The translations under genes were made by a program, and so were the position numbers. A stretch of DNA of 13,810 nt from Parvularcula sp. (lineage in GTDB: Bacteria > Pseudomonadota > Alphaproteobacteria > Caulobacterales > Parvularculaceae): contig DNZB01000269.1 in NCBI GenBank assembly GCA_003506635.1, forward strand, positions 1-13,810, read 5' to 3'. Under the pieces are notes generated by a model. It saw nothing but the letters and a program-made list of their open reading frames with translations. It did not search any database and was not told where the DNA came from. Positions 1 through 7,530 of the stretch are shown here, piece by piece. Numbering within the stretch: position 1 is the first letter of the stretch; each line of letters opens with the position of its first letter.

Positions 1-2
1 GG

Positions 3-146
3 CATGCCGCAATGATCAGCATGTTCCATTGCGCCTGCGGGCTCGGTCGTCGGGTTGTCCATCTTGTGGCCTGAAGGCATGGCGAAGGCAGAGGCGCCGC
101 CAAGCGCCAGTGCGAATGCGGCGGACATGAGCAGGGGTCGATTCAT
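3..146 (-). CDS. Small exported Met/His-containing protein (partial, C-terminus off the window)
   Basis: Only the first 48 codons are inside the window; the gene continues past the left edge. The start is ATG at 146, chosen because a strong Shine-Dalgarno (AAGGAG) sits just upstream and a signal peptide follows at once: a hydrophobic run (residues 5-20) ending near Ala-Phe-Ala (residues 20-22). The visible mature part is rich in Met and His (MPSGHKM, then MEHADHCGM at the edge), as in periplasmic copper-binding proteins such as the N-terminus of PcoB/CopB. That resemblance is compositional only and the family cannot be named. It lies downstream of, and on the same strand as, the Cys/His-rich gene at 271-699, so the two are probably co-transcribed from the CsoR-type promoter near 745-771. 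Confidence 0.72.
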   Translation of the reverse strand, partial: MNRPLLMSAAFALALGGASAFAMPSGHKMDNPTTEPAGAMEHADHCGM

Positions 147-270
147 GGTGGTTCTCCTTGGTGTGTTAACGGATGAAAGCTGAGGCGGTTTCGGTTGCGC
201 GGAAGGGGCAACGCGCCGCGGACACGAAAACTCACGAATCCGCGACGCCGCCGCGCTGACGCGCCTCGTC

Positions 271-699
271 TCAGATCAGAAGTCGGATTTTCAGGGAGAC
301 CGGCGACAAGCCGGGCGGCGCCGCCCAGTGAAGGCGTGCAGCAGCCTCTAAAAACAGCGTCGGCGCTTGAGTGGAAGTGACGCTGGACAGAATTGCGATG
401 AACGGAGCTGCCGCAAGCGTCGGCGCCTGCAGCTTCGCGGCGTCCGGCGCGGCGGCGGCTTGGGCTAGCTGACAATGGTCGCAGGCGCCTTCGAACGGTC
501 CGTCGCCATTTTCACCGGAAGCGCTGCCGTGATTATGGTGGCGGAAAGCGCCCGCCGCCTCATGGGAATGCGCCGCGGCTTCGGCAATTTGTGAATCGGA
601 TGCGTCAGAGAAATCGGGCAGGCATGCGCACGCCACGTGCCCCGCGCTGAACACGAGGGCCGCGAGCGCCGCGAAGAGATTCTTGAAGCCGAACGCCAT
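271..699 (-). CDS. Small exported Cys/His-rich putative metal-binding protein
   Basis: A 142-residue protein with an N-terminal signal-like hydrophobic segment (residues 7-24) followed by potential metal ligands: C24 and C26, a His cluster (H44, H46, then HHNH at 54-57) and a CDHC motif at 73-76. The last 50 residues contain a Pro-Pro element and end in a basic/hydrophobic LKIRLLI tail. The layout resembles DUF2946-type or CzcI-like small periplasmic proteins often found beside metal efflux genes; that assignment is an inference. The start ATG (697-699) has only a weak ribosome site but lies about 40 bases downstream of a consensus leftward promoter overlapped by a CsoR-type operator. It shares its plan and C-terminal pattern with the 145-residue protein at 6909-7346 that heads the cusCBA operon. 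The role is unknown; binding or sensing of periplasmic copper is plausible. Confidence 0.72.
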   Translation of the reverse strand: MAFGFKNLFAALAALVFSAGHVACACLPDFSDASDSQIAEAAAHSHEAAGAFRHHNHGSASGENGDGPFEGACDHCQLAQAAAAPDAAKLQAPTLAAAPFIAILSSVTSTQAPTLFLEAAARLHWAAPPGLSPVSLKIRLLI

Positions 700-719
700 C
701 GAATCTGCCGAGGTCGTCG

Positions 720-748
720 TTGACCCGCCTTTCAGGATGGATTATTTA
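720..748 (+). promoter_or_regulatory. Weak candidate rightward promoter for csoR
   Basis: TTGACC (720-725), 17 bases, then TATTTA (743-748) forms a partial sigma-70-like promoter. It would give a leader of roughly 15-20 bases before the csoR ATG at 772. The -10 box abuts the operator at 748-764. The match is modest and read by eye. Confidence 0.35.
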
Positions 749-771
749 TACCCCAGCGAGGTATCTGTCAA
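745..771 (-). promoter_or_regulatory. Leftward promoter with operator in its spacer
   Basis: On the minus strand a perfect TTGACA (766-771) is followed after 15 bases by TATAAA (745-750); other AT-rich -10 choices lie a few bases further on. It points at the Cys/His-rich gene starting at 699. The -35 box ends one base before the csoR start codon, and the inverted repeat at 748-764 fills the spacer. Repressor binding there would block RNA polymerase directly. Confidence 0.65.
748..764. promoter_or_regulatory. Candidate CsoR-family operator (ATACC-N7-GGTAT)
   Basis: A perfect 5-base inverted repeat, ATACC (748-752) and GGTAT (760-764), with a run of four C at 751-754. Operators of the CsoR/RcnR/FrmR family are typically AT-flanked inverted repeats around a C or G tract, which this matches. 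It lies in the short gap between a csoR-type gene and a divergent metal-protein gene, within the spacer of the leftward promoter and over the likely start region of csoR. It would therefore repress both directions, including autoregulation. Confidence 0.6.
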
Positions 772-1047
772 ATGGTTAAACACGGCGTTGGCGCAATCGT
801 GACGAGATTGAAGCGCATTGAGGGACAAGTCAGGGGCGTCATCGGCATGGTCGAGGATGACCGCTATTGCATCGACATCCTGACCCAGATTCAGGCGGTC
901 AAGGCGGCTTTGAAAAAAGTCGAGGACGAGATCCTCAAAAACCATACGGCGCATTGCGTCGAGGAGGCCATCTCCAGCCGCAGCGCCGCTGCCCAGCGCG
1001 AGAAATTTTCCGAACTCGTGGACCTCCTAGGGAAATACCGAGCGTAA
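772..1047 (+). CDS. csoR: CsoR-family copper-sensing transcriptional repressor
   Basis: A 91-residue all-helical repressor of the CsoR/RcnR/FrmR (DUF156) family. Seen in the sequence: the family helix RLKRIEGQVRG (12-22), then C33, H58 and C62. The spacing C-x24-H-x3-C is the same as the Cu(I) triad of Mycobacterium CsoR (C36, H61, C65). RcnR-type nickel/cobalt sensors instead have His at the last position and an N-terminal His that is not aligned here, so Cu(I) (or Ag(I)) sensing is the better call. In the known family, Cu(I) binding releases DNA. The ATG at 772 follows a GAGG ten bases upstream, which overlaps the operator. The gene diverges from the Cys/His-rich gene at 271-699 and converges with the cusA-type gene, overlapping it by 21 bases. 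Cobalt or nickel specificity is a less likely alternative. Confidence 0.92.
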   Translation: MVKHGVGAIVTRLKRIEGQVRGVIGMVEDDRYCIDILTQIQAVKAALKKVEDEILKNHTAHCVEEAISSRSAAAQREKFSELVDLLGKYRA

Positions 1048-4000
1048 GCTGCGCGCCGGCGTCGCAAAATGCCGGCCGACCCAGATGTAATAAATAACGG
1101 GAATGACGATCAACGTGAGGATCGTCGTCGAGACCATGCCGCCGAGCATCGGGAGGGCGATGCGCCGCATCACGTCGGCGCCGAGGCCTTCGGTGAGGAA
1201 TATAGGCAGCAGGCCCGCCATGATGGTCGCGACGGTCATCAGTTTTGGCCGCAGGCGCAGGACAGCGCCATGCGTGATCGCGTCGAACAATTCGTCGCGA
1301 GTGGCGGGCGGATGGTCGCGCACCTGCTTGTCGATATAAAGGAGCATCACGACGGCTGTTTCAGCAGCGATGCCGCCGAGCGCGATGAAGCCGACGGCGA
1401 CCGCGACCGACATATTGTAGCCGGCGAGATAGACGGCCCAGAGGCCGCCGATAAGGCCGAAGGGCAGGGAGAGCATGATCATCAGCGTGCGGTCGAGCCG
1501 CCCGAAATGCAGCATCAGAAGGAGAAAGATGATGGCGATCGCGCTCGGAATGGCGATCTTCAGCTTGGCCGCGGCCTCCTGCATTTGCTCATACTGCCCC
1601 GACCACTCGATCGCATAGCCGGATGGCAATGCGATGGACGCCTCCACAACGCGTCGCGCCTCAGCAACGAAACCGCCGAGATCGCGGCCTTCGATGTCGA
1701 CGAACACCCAGCCTGTCAGCCGCGCGTTCTCGGAGCGGATCATCGGCGGACCTTCAGTGAAGTTGACCGACGCCAATTCGCCCAAGGGGATGTGCTGACC
1801 TTCGGACGTCGGCACGAGGACGTCGCCGAGCGCTCCCGCGGTTTCCCGAAAAGGCCGGTCATAGCGGAGCATGATGTCGTAGCGTTCGCGGCCTTGCACG
1901 CTCTCAGTGAGCTTCATGCCGCCGAGCGCCGTTGAAATGACATCCTGGAACGCCCCCATGTCGATGTTGCGCCGCGCGAGCTCGGCGCGATCGGGAACGA
2001 TTTCGAGATATTTGCCGCCGAGCACGCGGTCGGCGAAGGCCGAGCGCACGCCTCTGACGCCGTTGACCGCGCGCTCGACGTCGGCGGACACGCGGGCGAT
2101 CTCCTCAAGATCGTCGCCGGAGATTTTGATTCCGACCGGCGTCCTGACGCCGGTTGAGACCATGTCCATGCGGATCTTGACCGGATAACCCCAGCTGTTG
2201 ATCAGGCCGGGAAGCTTCAAACGCTCGTTCAATTCCGCGATCAGCGCCTCGGGGGTGAGCCCTTCTCGCCATTGCGACCGCGGCTTCAGGCGCACCCAGG
2301 TCTCGATCATGTTCAACGGCGCGGGATCGGTCGCCGTATCCGACTGGCCGGCCTTTCCGAACACCTGCTCGACTTCCGGAACGGTCTTCAAGAGACGATT
2401 GGTCTGACCGAGGATTTCGCGCATCTTGGTGACGGAAGCGCCCGGCAGCGTCGCCGGCATGTAAAGGAGCTGTCCTTCATAAAGAGGCGGGACGAACTCC
2501 GATCCCGTCCGCGCGAGCGGCCAGGCGAGACTGGTGAGCAGGAATCCGGCGAGGCCGATCGTTATCCACTTGCGATTGAGCGCCGCACGGAGGGCCGGCT
2601 CATAGAGCCGGATGAAGAACCGGTTGACCGGATTCCTATCTTCAGCGGCGATCCGCCCACGGATGAGCCACAGCATGAGGATCGGAACGACCGTCACCGA
2701 GAGGATCGCCGCGAACGCCATGGCGTAGGTCTTCGTGAAAGCGAGAGGGGAAAAGAGCCGGTAGCTCTGCCCGGTCAGCGCGAAGACCGGGAGAAACGAG
2801 ACGGTGATGATGAGCAGCGAGAAGAAAAGACCCGGTCCGACTTCCCGCGCCGCCTCGATGATCGCCTCCCGCCGCACGTTCGGATCGGGCCTCGCGCCCA
2901 GAGCGGCGAGTTTTCGGGTCGCGTTCTCGACCATGACGATCGAGGCGTCGACCATGGCCCCGATGGCGATCGCTATGCCGCCCAAGGACATGATGTTCGC
3001 GGTGACGCCCTGCGCCGACATGATGATGAAGGCGCCGAGGACGCCGAGCGGCAGGGTGACGATGGCGACGAATGCCGAACGCGCATGCAAAAGGAAAATC
3101 AGCGAGACAAGGGCGACGGCGATCCCTTCCTCGATCAGCTTGCTATTGAGATACTCCACCGCGCCTTCGATCAGCGGCGCCCGGTCGTAAGTCGTTACGA
3201 TCTCGACTCCCTCGGGCAGTCCCGCCTGAAGCGATTCGATCCTCTCCTTGACGGCGTCGATGACGGTGAGCGCGTTTTCCCCATCGCGCATGACGACGAT
3301 GCCGCCGACGGTCTCTCCCTCGCCGTCGAGTTCGACGACGCCGCGCCGGAGCGCCGGTCCTTCGACAACCGTCGCCAGATCGGCGAGCGTCACCGGCGTT
3401 CCGTTGTCGGCGTAGACGACGACCTGTTCGAGATCGCGGACATCGTCGACATATCCTGCCGAGCGGATCACATATTCCGTCTCGCCCTGCTCGACGACGC
3501 GGCCGCCGACTTCGCCGCTCGCCGCCCTGACCGCCTCGGCGATGCGCGCGATGGAGACATCGTAAGCTCGCAGCCGGTTGGGATCGATCAGCACCTGGTA
3601 TTCCTTGACGAAGCCGCCGACCGAGGCGACTTCGGCGACGCCCGGAACGCCGGTCAATTCGAATTTCAGAAACCAGTCCTGAAGCGAGCGCAGTTCGGCG
3701 AGACTGCGTTTACCCGTCTTGTCGACGAGCGCGTATTGAAAGACCCAGCCGACGCCGGTTGCGTCCGGGCCGATGCGCGGAACCGCCGCGGCGGGCAGCG
3801 ATCCTCCGACTTTCGACAAAGCTTCGACGACGCGCGAGCGCGCCCAGTATTGATCGACGCCCTCCTCGAAGATGACATAGACGAAGCTGACGCCGAACAT
3901 CGACTGGCCGCGAACGTCCTTGACGCGCGGCAGGCCGAGGAGGCTGCGTGACAAGGGATAGGTGACGAGGTCTTCGACGATCTTCGGCGATTGGCCCTCG

Positions 4001-4209
4001 AAATCGGTGCGGATGATGACCTGCGTGTCGGTCAAGTCCGGAATGGCGTCGAGCGGCGTCTTCTGCATCGACAGCACGCCCGCGACGGCGAGCGCCGCCG
4101 CCAGCATGGCGACAATGAGCTGGTTTCGGACGGACCAAGCGATAAGGCGCGCGACCCAGCTTTTTGCCGGATCATGACCGGTAAGACTTTGGGCGTCATG
4201 CGCTGACAT
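1027..4209 (-). CDS. cusA: CusA-type heavy-metal efflux RND pump (Cu(I)/Ag(I))
   Basis: A 1060-residue inner-membrane proton-driven pump of the HME-RND family, full length for the family. It starts at ATG 4209, sharing one base with the cusB-type stop (TGATG), so it is translationally coupled. The first membrane helix is at about 31-48, and TM4 carries the GAMVDASIVMVEN motif (417-429) with D421 and E428 as proton-relay candidates. The periplasmic Cu(I)/Ag(I) site of E. coli CusA (M573, M623, M672, with E625) is matched by M584 in LLYMPATLPG, M634 and E636 in PLNMIET, and M683 in RMDMVSTG. This favours Cu(I)/Ag(I) over the Zn/Co/Cd substrates of CzcA. Further Met residues line the likely transport path. 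It works with the adaptor and outer-membrane factor upstream to expel metal across the whole envelope. Its 3' end runs 21 bases into csoR on the opposite strand. No frameshift is visible. Confidence 0.96.
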   Translation of the reverse strand: MSAHDAQSLTGHDPAKSWVARLIAWSVRNQLIVAMLAAALAVAGVLSMQKTPLDAIPDLTDTQVIIRTDFEGQSPKIVEDLVTYPLSRSLLGLPRVKDVRGQSMFGVSFVYVIFEEGVDQYWARSRVVEALSKVGGSLPAAAVPRIGPDATGVGWVFQYALVDKTGKRSLAELRSLQDWFLKFELTGVPGVAEVASVGGFVKEYQVLIDPNRLRAYDVSIARIAEAVRAASGEVGGRVVEQGETEYVIRSAGYVDDVRDLEQVVVYADNGTPVTLADLATVVEGPALRRGVVELDGEGETVGGIVVMRDGENALTVIDAVKERIESLQAGLPEGVEIVTTYDRAPLIEGAVEYLNSKLIEEGIAVALVSLIFLLHARSAFVAIVTLPLGVLGAFIIMSAQGVTANIMSLGGIAIAIGAMVDASIVMVENATRKLAALGARPDPNVRREAIIEAAREVGPGLFFSLLIITVSFLPVFALTGQSYRLFSPLAFTKTYAMAFAAILSVTVVPILMLWLIRGRIAAEDRNPVNRFFIRLYEPALRAALNRKWITIGLAGFLLTSLAWPLARTGSEFVPPLYEGQLLYMPATLPGASVTKMREILGQTNRLLKTVPEVEQVFGKAGQSDTATDPAPLNMIETWVRLKPRSQWREGLTPEALIAELNERLKLPGLINSWGYPVKIRMDMVSTGVRTPVGIKISGDDLEEIARVSADVERAVNGVRGVRSAFADRVLGGKYLEIVPDRAELARRNIDMGAFQDVISTALGGMKLTESVQGRERYDIMLRYDRPFRETAGALGDVLVPTSEGQHIPLGELASVNFTEGPPMIRSENARLTGWVFVDIEGRDLGGFVAEARRVVEASIALPSGYAIEWSGQYEQMQEAAAKLKIAIPSAIAIIFLLLMLHFGRLDRTLMIMLSLPFGLIGGLWAVYLAGYNMSVAVAVGFIALGGIAAETAVVMLLYIDKQVRDHPPATRDELFDAITHGAVLRLRPKLMTVATIMAGLLPIFLTEGLGADVMRRIALPMLGGMVSTTILTLIVIPVIYYIWVGRHFATPARSLRSVFP

Positions 4210-5582
4210 CAGAGTTGGCTCCCATCGTCGTCATGCTGGCGCGCGGAAGGCTCGGCGTCGGATTTCATTTCCGTCCGGTCTCCGTCTTCAGGCGCGGCGC
4301 CGACGCCGTGGCCTGCATGACCGCCCGCCGTCAGCTTTCCGAGCGACTCTTTGAGATTGCTTTCCGAGTCGATGAGGAATTGCCCGGAGACGACGACCCT
4401 GTCGCCGGCGTCGAGGCCTTCGACGATTTCAGTCAATCCGCTGGAGACGAGGCCCGTCTTGACGGATACGGCCATGAAGCGCCCTTCGCCCGTCGCCAAG
4501 ATTACATGCGCGCCGCGCTGATCGCGAAGGATCGCTTCGGACGGCACGGCGAGGCGCGACTGCGACCCGATCTCGAAGGAAACGTCTGCGTAAGCTCCAG
4601 GGCGCAGCGCAAGGGTCGGATTGTCGAGAACGATTCGCGCCTTGCCGGTTCGGGTTTTCGCATCAACTGTCGGATAGACGTAATCGACAATTGCGCTCCG
4701 GCTCGCCGCCGGGGCATTGGGAAATGTCACCGCCGCCGGCGCGCCCGGCGCGATCAGCGGGAGGTCCTGCTCGGCGATCGAGGCGATGACCCAGACCTCG
4801 CCGTAATCGGCAAGCGTCGCGATCTGGTCTCCGGATTTGACGAAAGCGCCCTTGCGCACGTTCAGCATCGAGACGATGCCGTCGCGCTCCGCATAGAAAG
4901 CCGTCAATTCGTCGACCGCCCGGCTGGTCCTGACTTCAGCTACCGTCCGCTCCTGAACGCCGAGCGACTTCAGACGTGTCGCTGATGAGGCCGCCCAGCT
5001 CGCTGAGCCGGAATTGAGAGCCGTCACATAATCGCGCTTGGCGGCGATGAGGTCGGGGCTTCTCAGGCGGAAAAGGAGATCTCCCTTGCGGACTTCGTCG
5101 CCGACCGCCGTGATAACGAGCTCGTCGATCCAGCCGTCTACGCGCGAGGTGATCTCCGTCAGCAGCCGCGCGTTGTCGGCGACCGCGCCGAACGTCCGAA
5201 TCGCCCGGCCGAAGTCGACTTCCTTGGCGGGTTCAATCTTGACGCCGAGCGTTTGGATCGTTTCCGGCGCGACGAAGACCGCGCTGCCGCCGCTCACGCC
5301 TTCATTTTCATAGACAGGGATGTAGTCCATCCCCATCGAATCCTTCTTCGGAACAGGCGAAGTATCGGGAAGACCCATCGGATGGCGGTAGTAAAGAATC
5401 TCTCCATTTTTTGAACCGTCAGACCCTATCTCCGCCGCCTGCGGCCTTTGTTCGGCGCCATCGCCGCTCGACGCGCTTGCGCTCGCCGCCGGATGTTTGC
5501 TCCCGTGCTGTTCGTCGGTCGGCGGTTTTCCGCAAGCGGCGAGAGTGAGGCCTGCGAGCAGGATAGTGAGATAGCGGTTCAT
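4209..5582 (-). CDS. cusB: CusB-type periplasmic adaptor lipoprotein
   Basis: A 457-residue membrane-fusion protein linking the pump to its outer-membrane channel. It has a lipoprotein signal with lipobox LAAC (C17), then a low-complexity linker. A heavy-metal-binding domain follows (about 62-92, YYRHPMG to MGMDYIPVY), which has Met ligands in place of the CPKC cysteines seen in other members and resembles the CusB version. Next come lipoyl-like halves (about 137-175 and 232-260) around an alpha hairpin, a beta-barrel (about 260-340) with the conserved RTGKARIVLDNP stretch, and a membrane-proximal domain to about 405. The C-terminus is a His-containing acidic tail (H422, H425, H450). In E. 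coli the equivalent N-terminal methionines take Cu(I)/Ag(I) from CusF and pass it to CusA. No cusF is present in this window. The start ATG (5582) overlaps the upstream stop by four bases (ATGA), so translation is coupled. The adaptor role is certain; metal choice is inferred. Confidence 0.95.
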   Translation of the reverse strand: MNRYLTILLAGLTLAACGKPPTDEQHGSKHPAASASASSGDGAEQRPQAAEIGSDGSKNGEILYYRHPMGLPDTSPVPKKDSMGMDYIPVYENEGVSGGSAVFVAPETIQTLGVKIEPAKEVDFGRAIRTFGAVADNARLLTEITSRVDGWIDELVITAVGDEVRKGDLLFRLRSPDLIAAKRDYVTALNSGSASWAASSATRLKSLGVQERTVAEVRTSRAVDELTAFYAERDGIVSMLNVRKGAFVKSGDQIATLADYGEVWVIASIAEQDLPLIAPGAPAAVTFPNAPAASRSAIVDYVYPTVDAKTRTGKARIVLDNPTLALRPGAYADVSFEIGSQSRLAVPSEAILRDQRGAHVILATGEGRFMAVSVKTGLVSSGLTEIVEGLDAGDRVVVSGQFLIDSESNLKESLGKLTAGGHAGHGVGAAPEDGDRTEMKSDAEPSARQHDDDGSQL

Positions 5583-6844
5583 GGCGTCACCAGTTCGCTG
5601 TTGAATTTCGCTGCAGAGGCGATCGCATTTGCACGTTCTGCGGCGAGTTGGGAGAGAAGCGTCAGCTTCCCGATTTCGGCGTCGAGCACTTGCGCATAAT
5701 CGCCGGTCCCGGATTCGTAATTGCGCCTGAGCGCCGAGATCGTCTGGTCGAGCGCCCTCGCTTTTTGATCGAGCACGACGATATTGCGCTCGGCCGCGCC
5801 ATGCTCGGCCCTGAGAGAGGTCAGCCGCTGCGTGACGTCGCGATAGACGGCTTGATATGACAACTCGGCGCCCGACTGGCGCGCGCGCGCCGCGCGAAGC
5901 CGCGGCGACTGGCTCTTCGGCGCCCAGAGCGGCACCGAGACCGAAACGCCAGCCGCGAACCAGTCGTCGCCGGCGAATGGATCGCCTGACGGGCCAATGC
6001 CGTCCTGGCGCTGCATATAGGTGAAGTTGACGCCGAAATTCGGTCCGAAGGCCGCCTTGCCTTCGCGAACGCCGGCCTTAGCGATCTCGACGCCCGCGTC
6101 CGCGATCCGCGTCGCGTGAAGCGCGAGCGCGCCGCCGTCCCACGGCGCCAGTGCGATTGCGGGAGGCGCTGTGTCCGCCGCCTCGCCGACGAGGTCGATC
6201 AGCGCTGCGTCCGTCTGCGCAAGCGATGAACGCAAGGCCACGATTGTGCGTTCGACGTCGGCGCGTTCGACGTCGACCTGCGGCAGTCGGTAATAGAGCG
6301 GCCTGCCGGCTTCGATATCGCCGCGTAGAATCGCCTGAAGCTGGCCGTATTTTTCGAGTTGCAGCTCCCCAAAAGCGATCTGCTCCCGGGCGCTCCGCTT
6401 TTCGGAGAGAGCCCCGATGAGTTCGGCCCTCAGTAGCGCCAGCCGATATGCAAGTTGAGCAGTGACAGCGGACGCTTCGCCGCGCTCGCGCGCCGAGCGC
6501 GCGCGCCTGACGCCGGGATTGGGAATCTCTTGTGAAGCGCCGATCGTCTTCGCCGAGTCCGGGTCGTTCCTGAACCCGACATTCCCAACCGGGATGTCGC
6601 TGACGCCAAATGACAGGACGGGATCAGGCAGTGCACGCTCGGCGGTCGACAACTCTTCCCGTGCATTCGACTCCATGCGAAGCGCTGCGAGCGAGGGATG
6701 ATCGGCGAGCTTTGCTTCGATCTCTTCGAAGGTCTGAGCGCTCGCGCTTCCGGCGCCGATAGCGAGAATGACAGCAGCCGCCATGCTCGCCGAAAAACGG
6801 TGAAAGAGAGGCGCGCCGGCCCGCCAAACGGAATGATCTGACAT
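5579..6844 (-). CDS. cusC: CusC-type outer-membrane efflux factor (TolC family)
   Basis: A 421-residue outer-membrane channel protein of the OEP/TolC family, forming the exit duct of the CusCBA assembly. The start chosen is ATG 6844, which gives a clear signal peptide (hydrophobic 22-31, cleavage after SASA at residue 36). A longer reading from TTG at 6901 would add 19 residues ahead of it with no ribosome site, so it is less likely. The mature protein begins with the family's helical EEIEAKLADHPSLAAL segment, then the LPDPVLSFGV strand, and contains two helical-hairpin OEP repeats. There is no lipobox cysteine, unlike E. coli CusC. It ends in an ATGA overlap with the cusB-type gene and lies 64 bases after the small Cys-rich gene. 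Its role follows from family and operon position. Confidence 0.92.
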   Translation of the reverse strand: MSDHSVWRAGAPLFHRFSASMAAAVILAIGAGSASAQTFEEIEAKLADHPSLAALRMESNAREELSTAERALPDPVLSFGVSDIPVGNVGFRNDPDSAKTIGASQEIPNPGVRRARSARERGEASAVTAQLAYRLALLRAELIGALSEKRSAREQIAFGELQLEKYGQLQAILRGDIEAGRPLYYRLPQVDVERADVERTIVALRSSLAQTDAALIDLVGEAADTAPPAIALAPWDGGALALHATRIADAGVEIAKAGVREGKAAFGPNFGVNFTYMQRQDGIGPSGDPFAGDDWFAAGVSVSVPLWAPKSQSPRLRAARARQSGAELSYQAVYRDVTQRLTSLRAEHGAAERNIVVLDQKARALDQTISALRRNYESGTGDYAQVLDAEIGKLTLLSQLAAERANAIASAAKFNSELVTP

Positions 6845-6908
6845 GATTGTTGACCCTGTTATGAACGAAAACCCGTGGCCCTTATGGCGCGCGGTTCGCA
6901 AACTCGGA

Positions 6909-7346
6909 TCAGAGGCGGAGTATATCCTTCAATATCACGGGCGTCGCCTTGACAGGCGGACCGTTGGCCGGCGGCGTCAGGCGATGCCGCGCCAGCATCA
7001 CAAGGTTTGTAACCGGCGTAATCTCAAGATCGACCCTAATCATGCTCGGCAGTTCGATCGAAATCGCGCCTGCGTATGCGATCGCCGGATTCTTGGCGCT
7101 GGCGATAGCAGGGCAGTCGCTGCAGCCTAGGCAATTGGGATCGTGCGAGAGCGGCGGCGTATTCGCCGGCGCGTTGACCGCATCGGCGCAGTCCTCAGGC
7201 ATCGCAGTCTGCAAATTAGGCTCACTCGAACCGCCCTGTTCGATAATGGAACCGGATTGGGGGCAAAAATCAGCGCAGGCAAGCGTTGGGCCGGCGGTCA
7301 TCGCCGCCGCCAGAGCTATCGCAAGAAAACGCCGCAAGAGGCTCAT
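6909..7346 (-). CDS. Small exported Cys-rich protein heading the cus operon
   Basis: A 145-residue protein with a signal peptide (hydrophobic 7-20, basic RR at 5-6) and six cysteines: C24 and C28 next to the cleavage region, C53, and a C72-x2-C75-x2-C78 cluster. The C-terminal half is strand-like and ends PVILKDILRL. Signal, an early Cys pair, a central CxxC and a Pro-rich LK tail are shared with the 142-residue protein at 271-699, suggesting one small family duplicated across the locus. CzcI, a small periplasmic protein upstream of czcCBA in Cupriavidus, is a positional analogue; homology is not shown. Start ATG 7346 has a poor ribosome site, but the signal peptide fits. It is the first gene of the leftward cus operon. 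Likely job, by inference: periplasmic metal binding or tuning of pump expression. Confidence 0.78.
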   Translation of the reverse strand: MSLLRRFLAIALAAAMTAGPTLACADFCPQSGSIIEQGGSSEPNLQTAMPEDCADAVNAPANTPPLSHDPNCLGCSDCPAIASAKNPAIAYAGAISIELPSMIRVDLEITPVTNLVMLARHRLTPPANGPPVKATPVILKDILRL

Positions 7347-7408
7347 AAGCCTAAGCTAGTCCCTGTCGTGGCGACTAACCAATACCCGCCAAGGCCATTT
7401 TCAATCGG

Positions 7409-7452
7409 TTGTGACAATAAGCGGCAGACGTTAAGCGGACTTGAATAAGCGG
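7409..7452. promoter_or_regulatory. Triple direct repeat TAAGCGG at 14-base steps, plus small palindrome
   Basis: TAAGCGG occurs at 7418-7424, 7432-7438 and 7446-7452, spaced exactly 14 bases start to start. A 9-base palindrome TTGTGACAA (7409-7417) abuts the first copy. On the minus strand the repeats read CCGCTTA and lie about 70-105 bases upstream of the start of the cus operon, where an activator site would be expected. No known metal-regulator box is matched with confidence. The remaining bases of the 7347-7530 gap show no gene. Confidence 0.6.
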
Positions 7453-7530
7453 CCGCGCCAATCAAGTCGTAGCGCCTGACGCTCTCGCCAACATGCGATC
7501 CTTGTTCATTTAAGACCGTCAACCAACAGC

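Noticed and set aside
2272..3951. 559-codon open frame on the plus strand inside the pump gene
   Set aside because: It is the antisense shadow of cusA: very Arg/Asp/Glu rich, no ribosome site, no family features, while the minus strand encodes an intact RND protein.
6845..6901. Longer N-terminus for the outer-membrane factor from TTG 6901
   Set aside because: It would place 19 polar residues before the signal peptide and has no ribosome site; ATG 6844 fits better.
7382..7398. Second CsoR-like operator (ATACC then GGCCAT) upstream of the cus operon
   Set aside because: Only the left arm matches the repeat at 748-764; the right arm is broken, so it is not a convincing inverted repeat.
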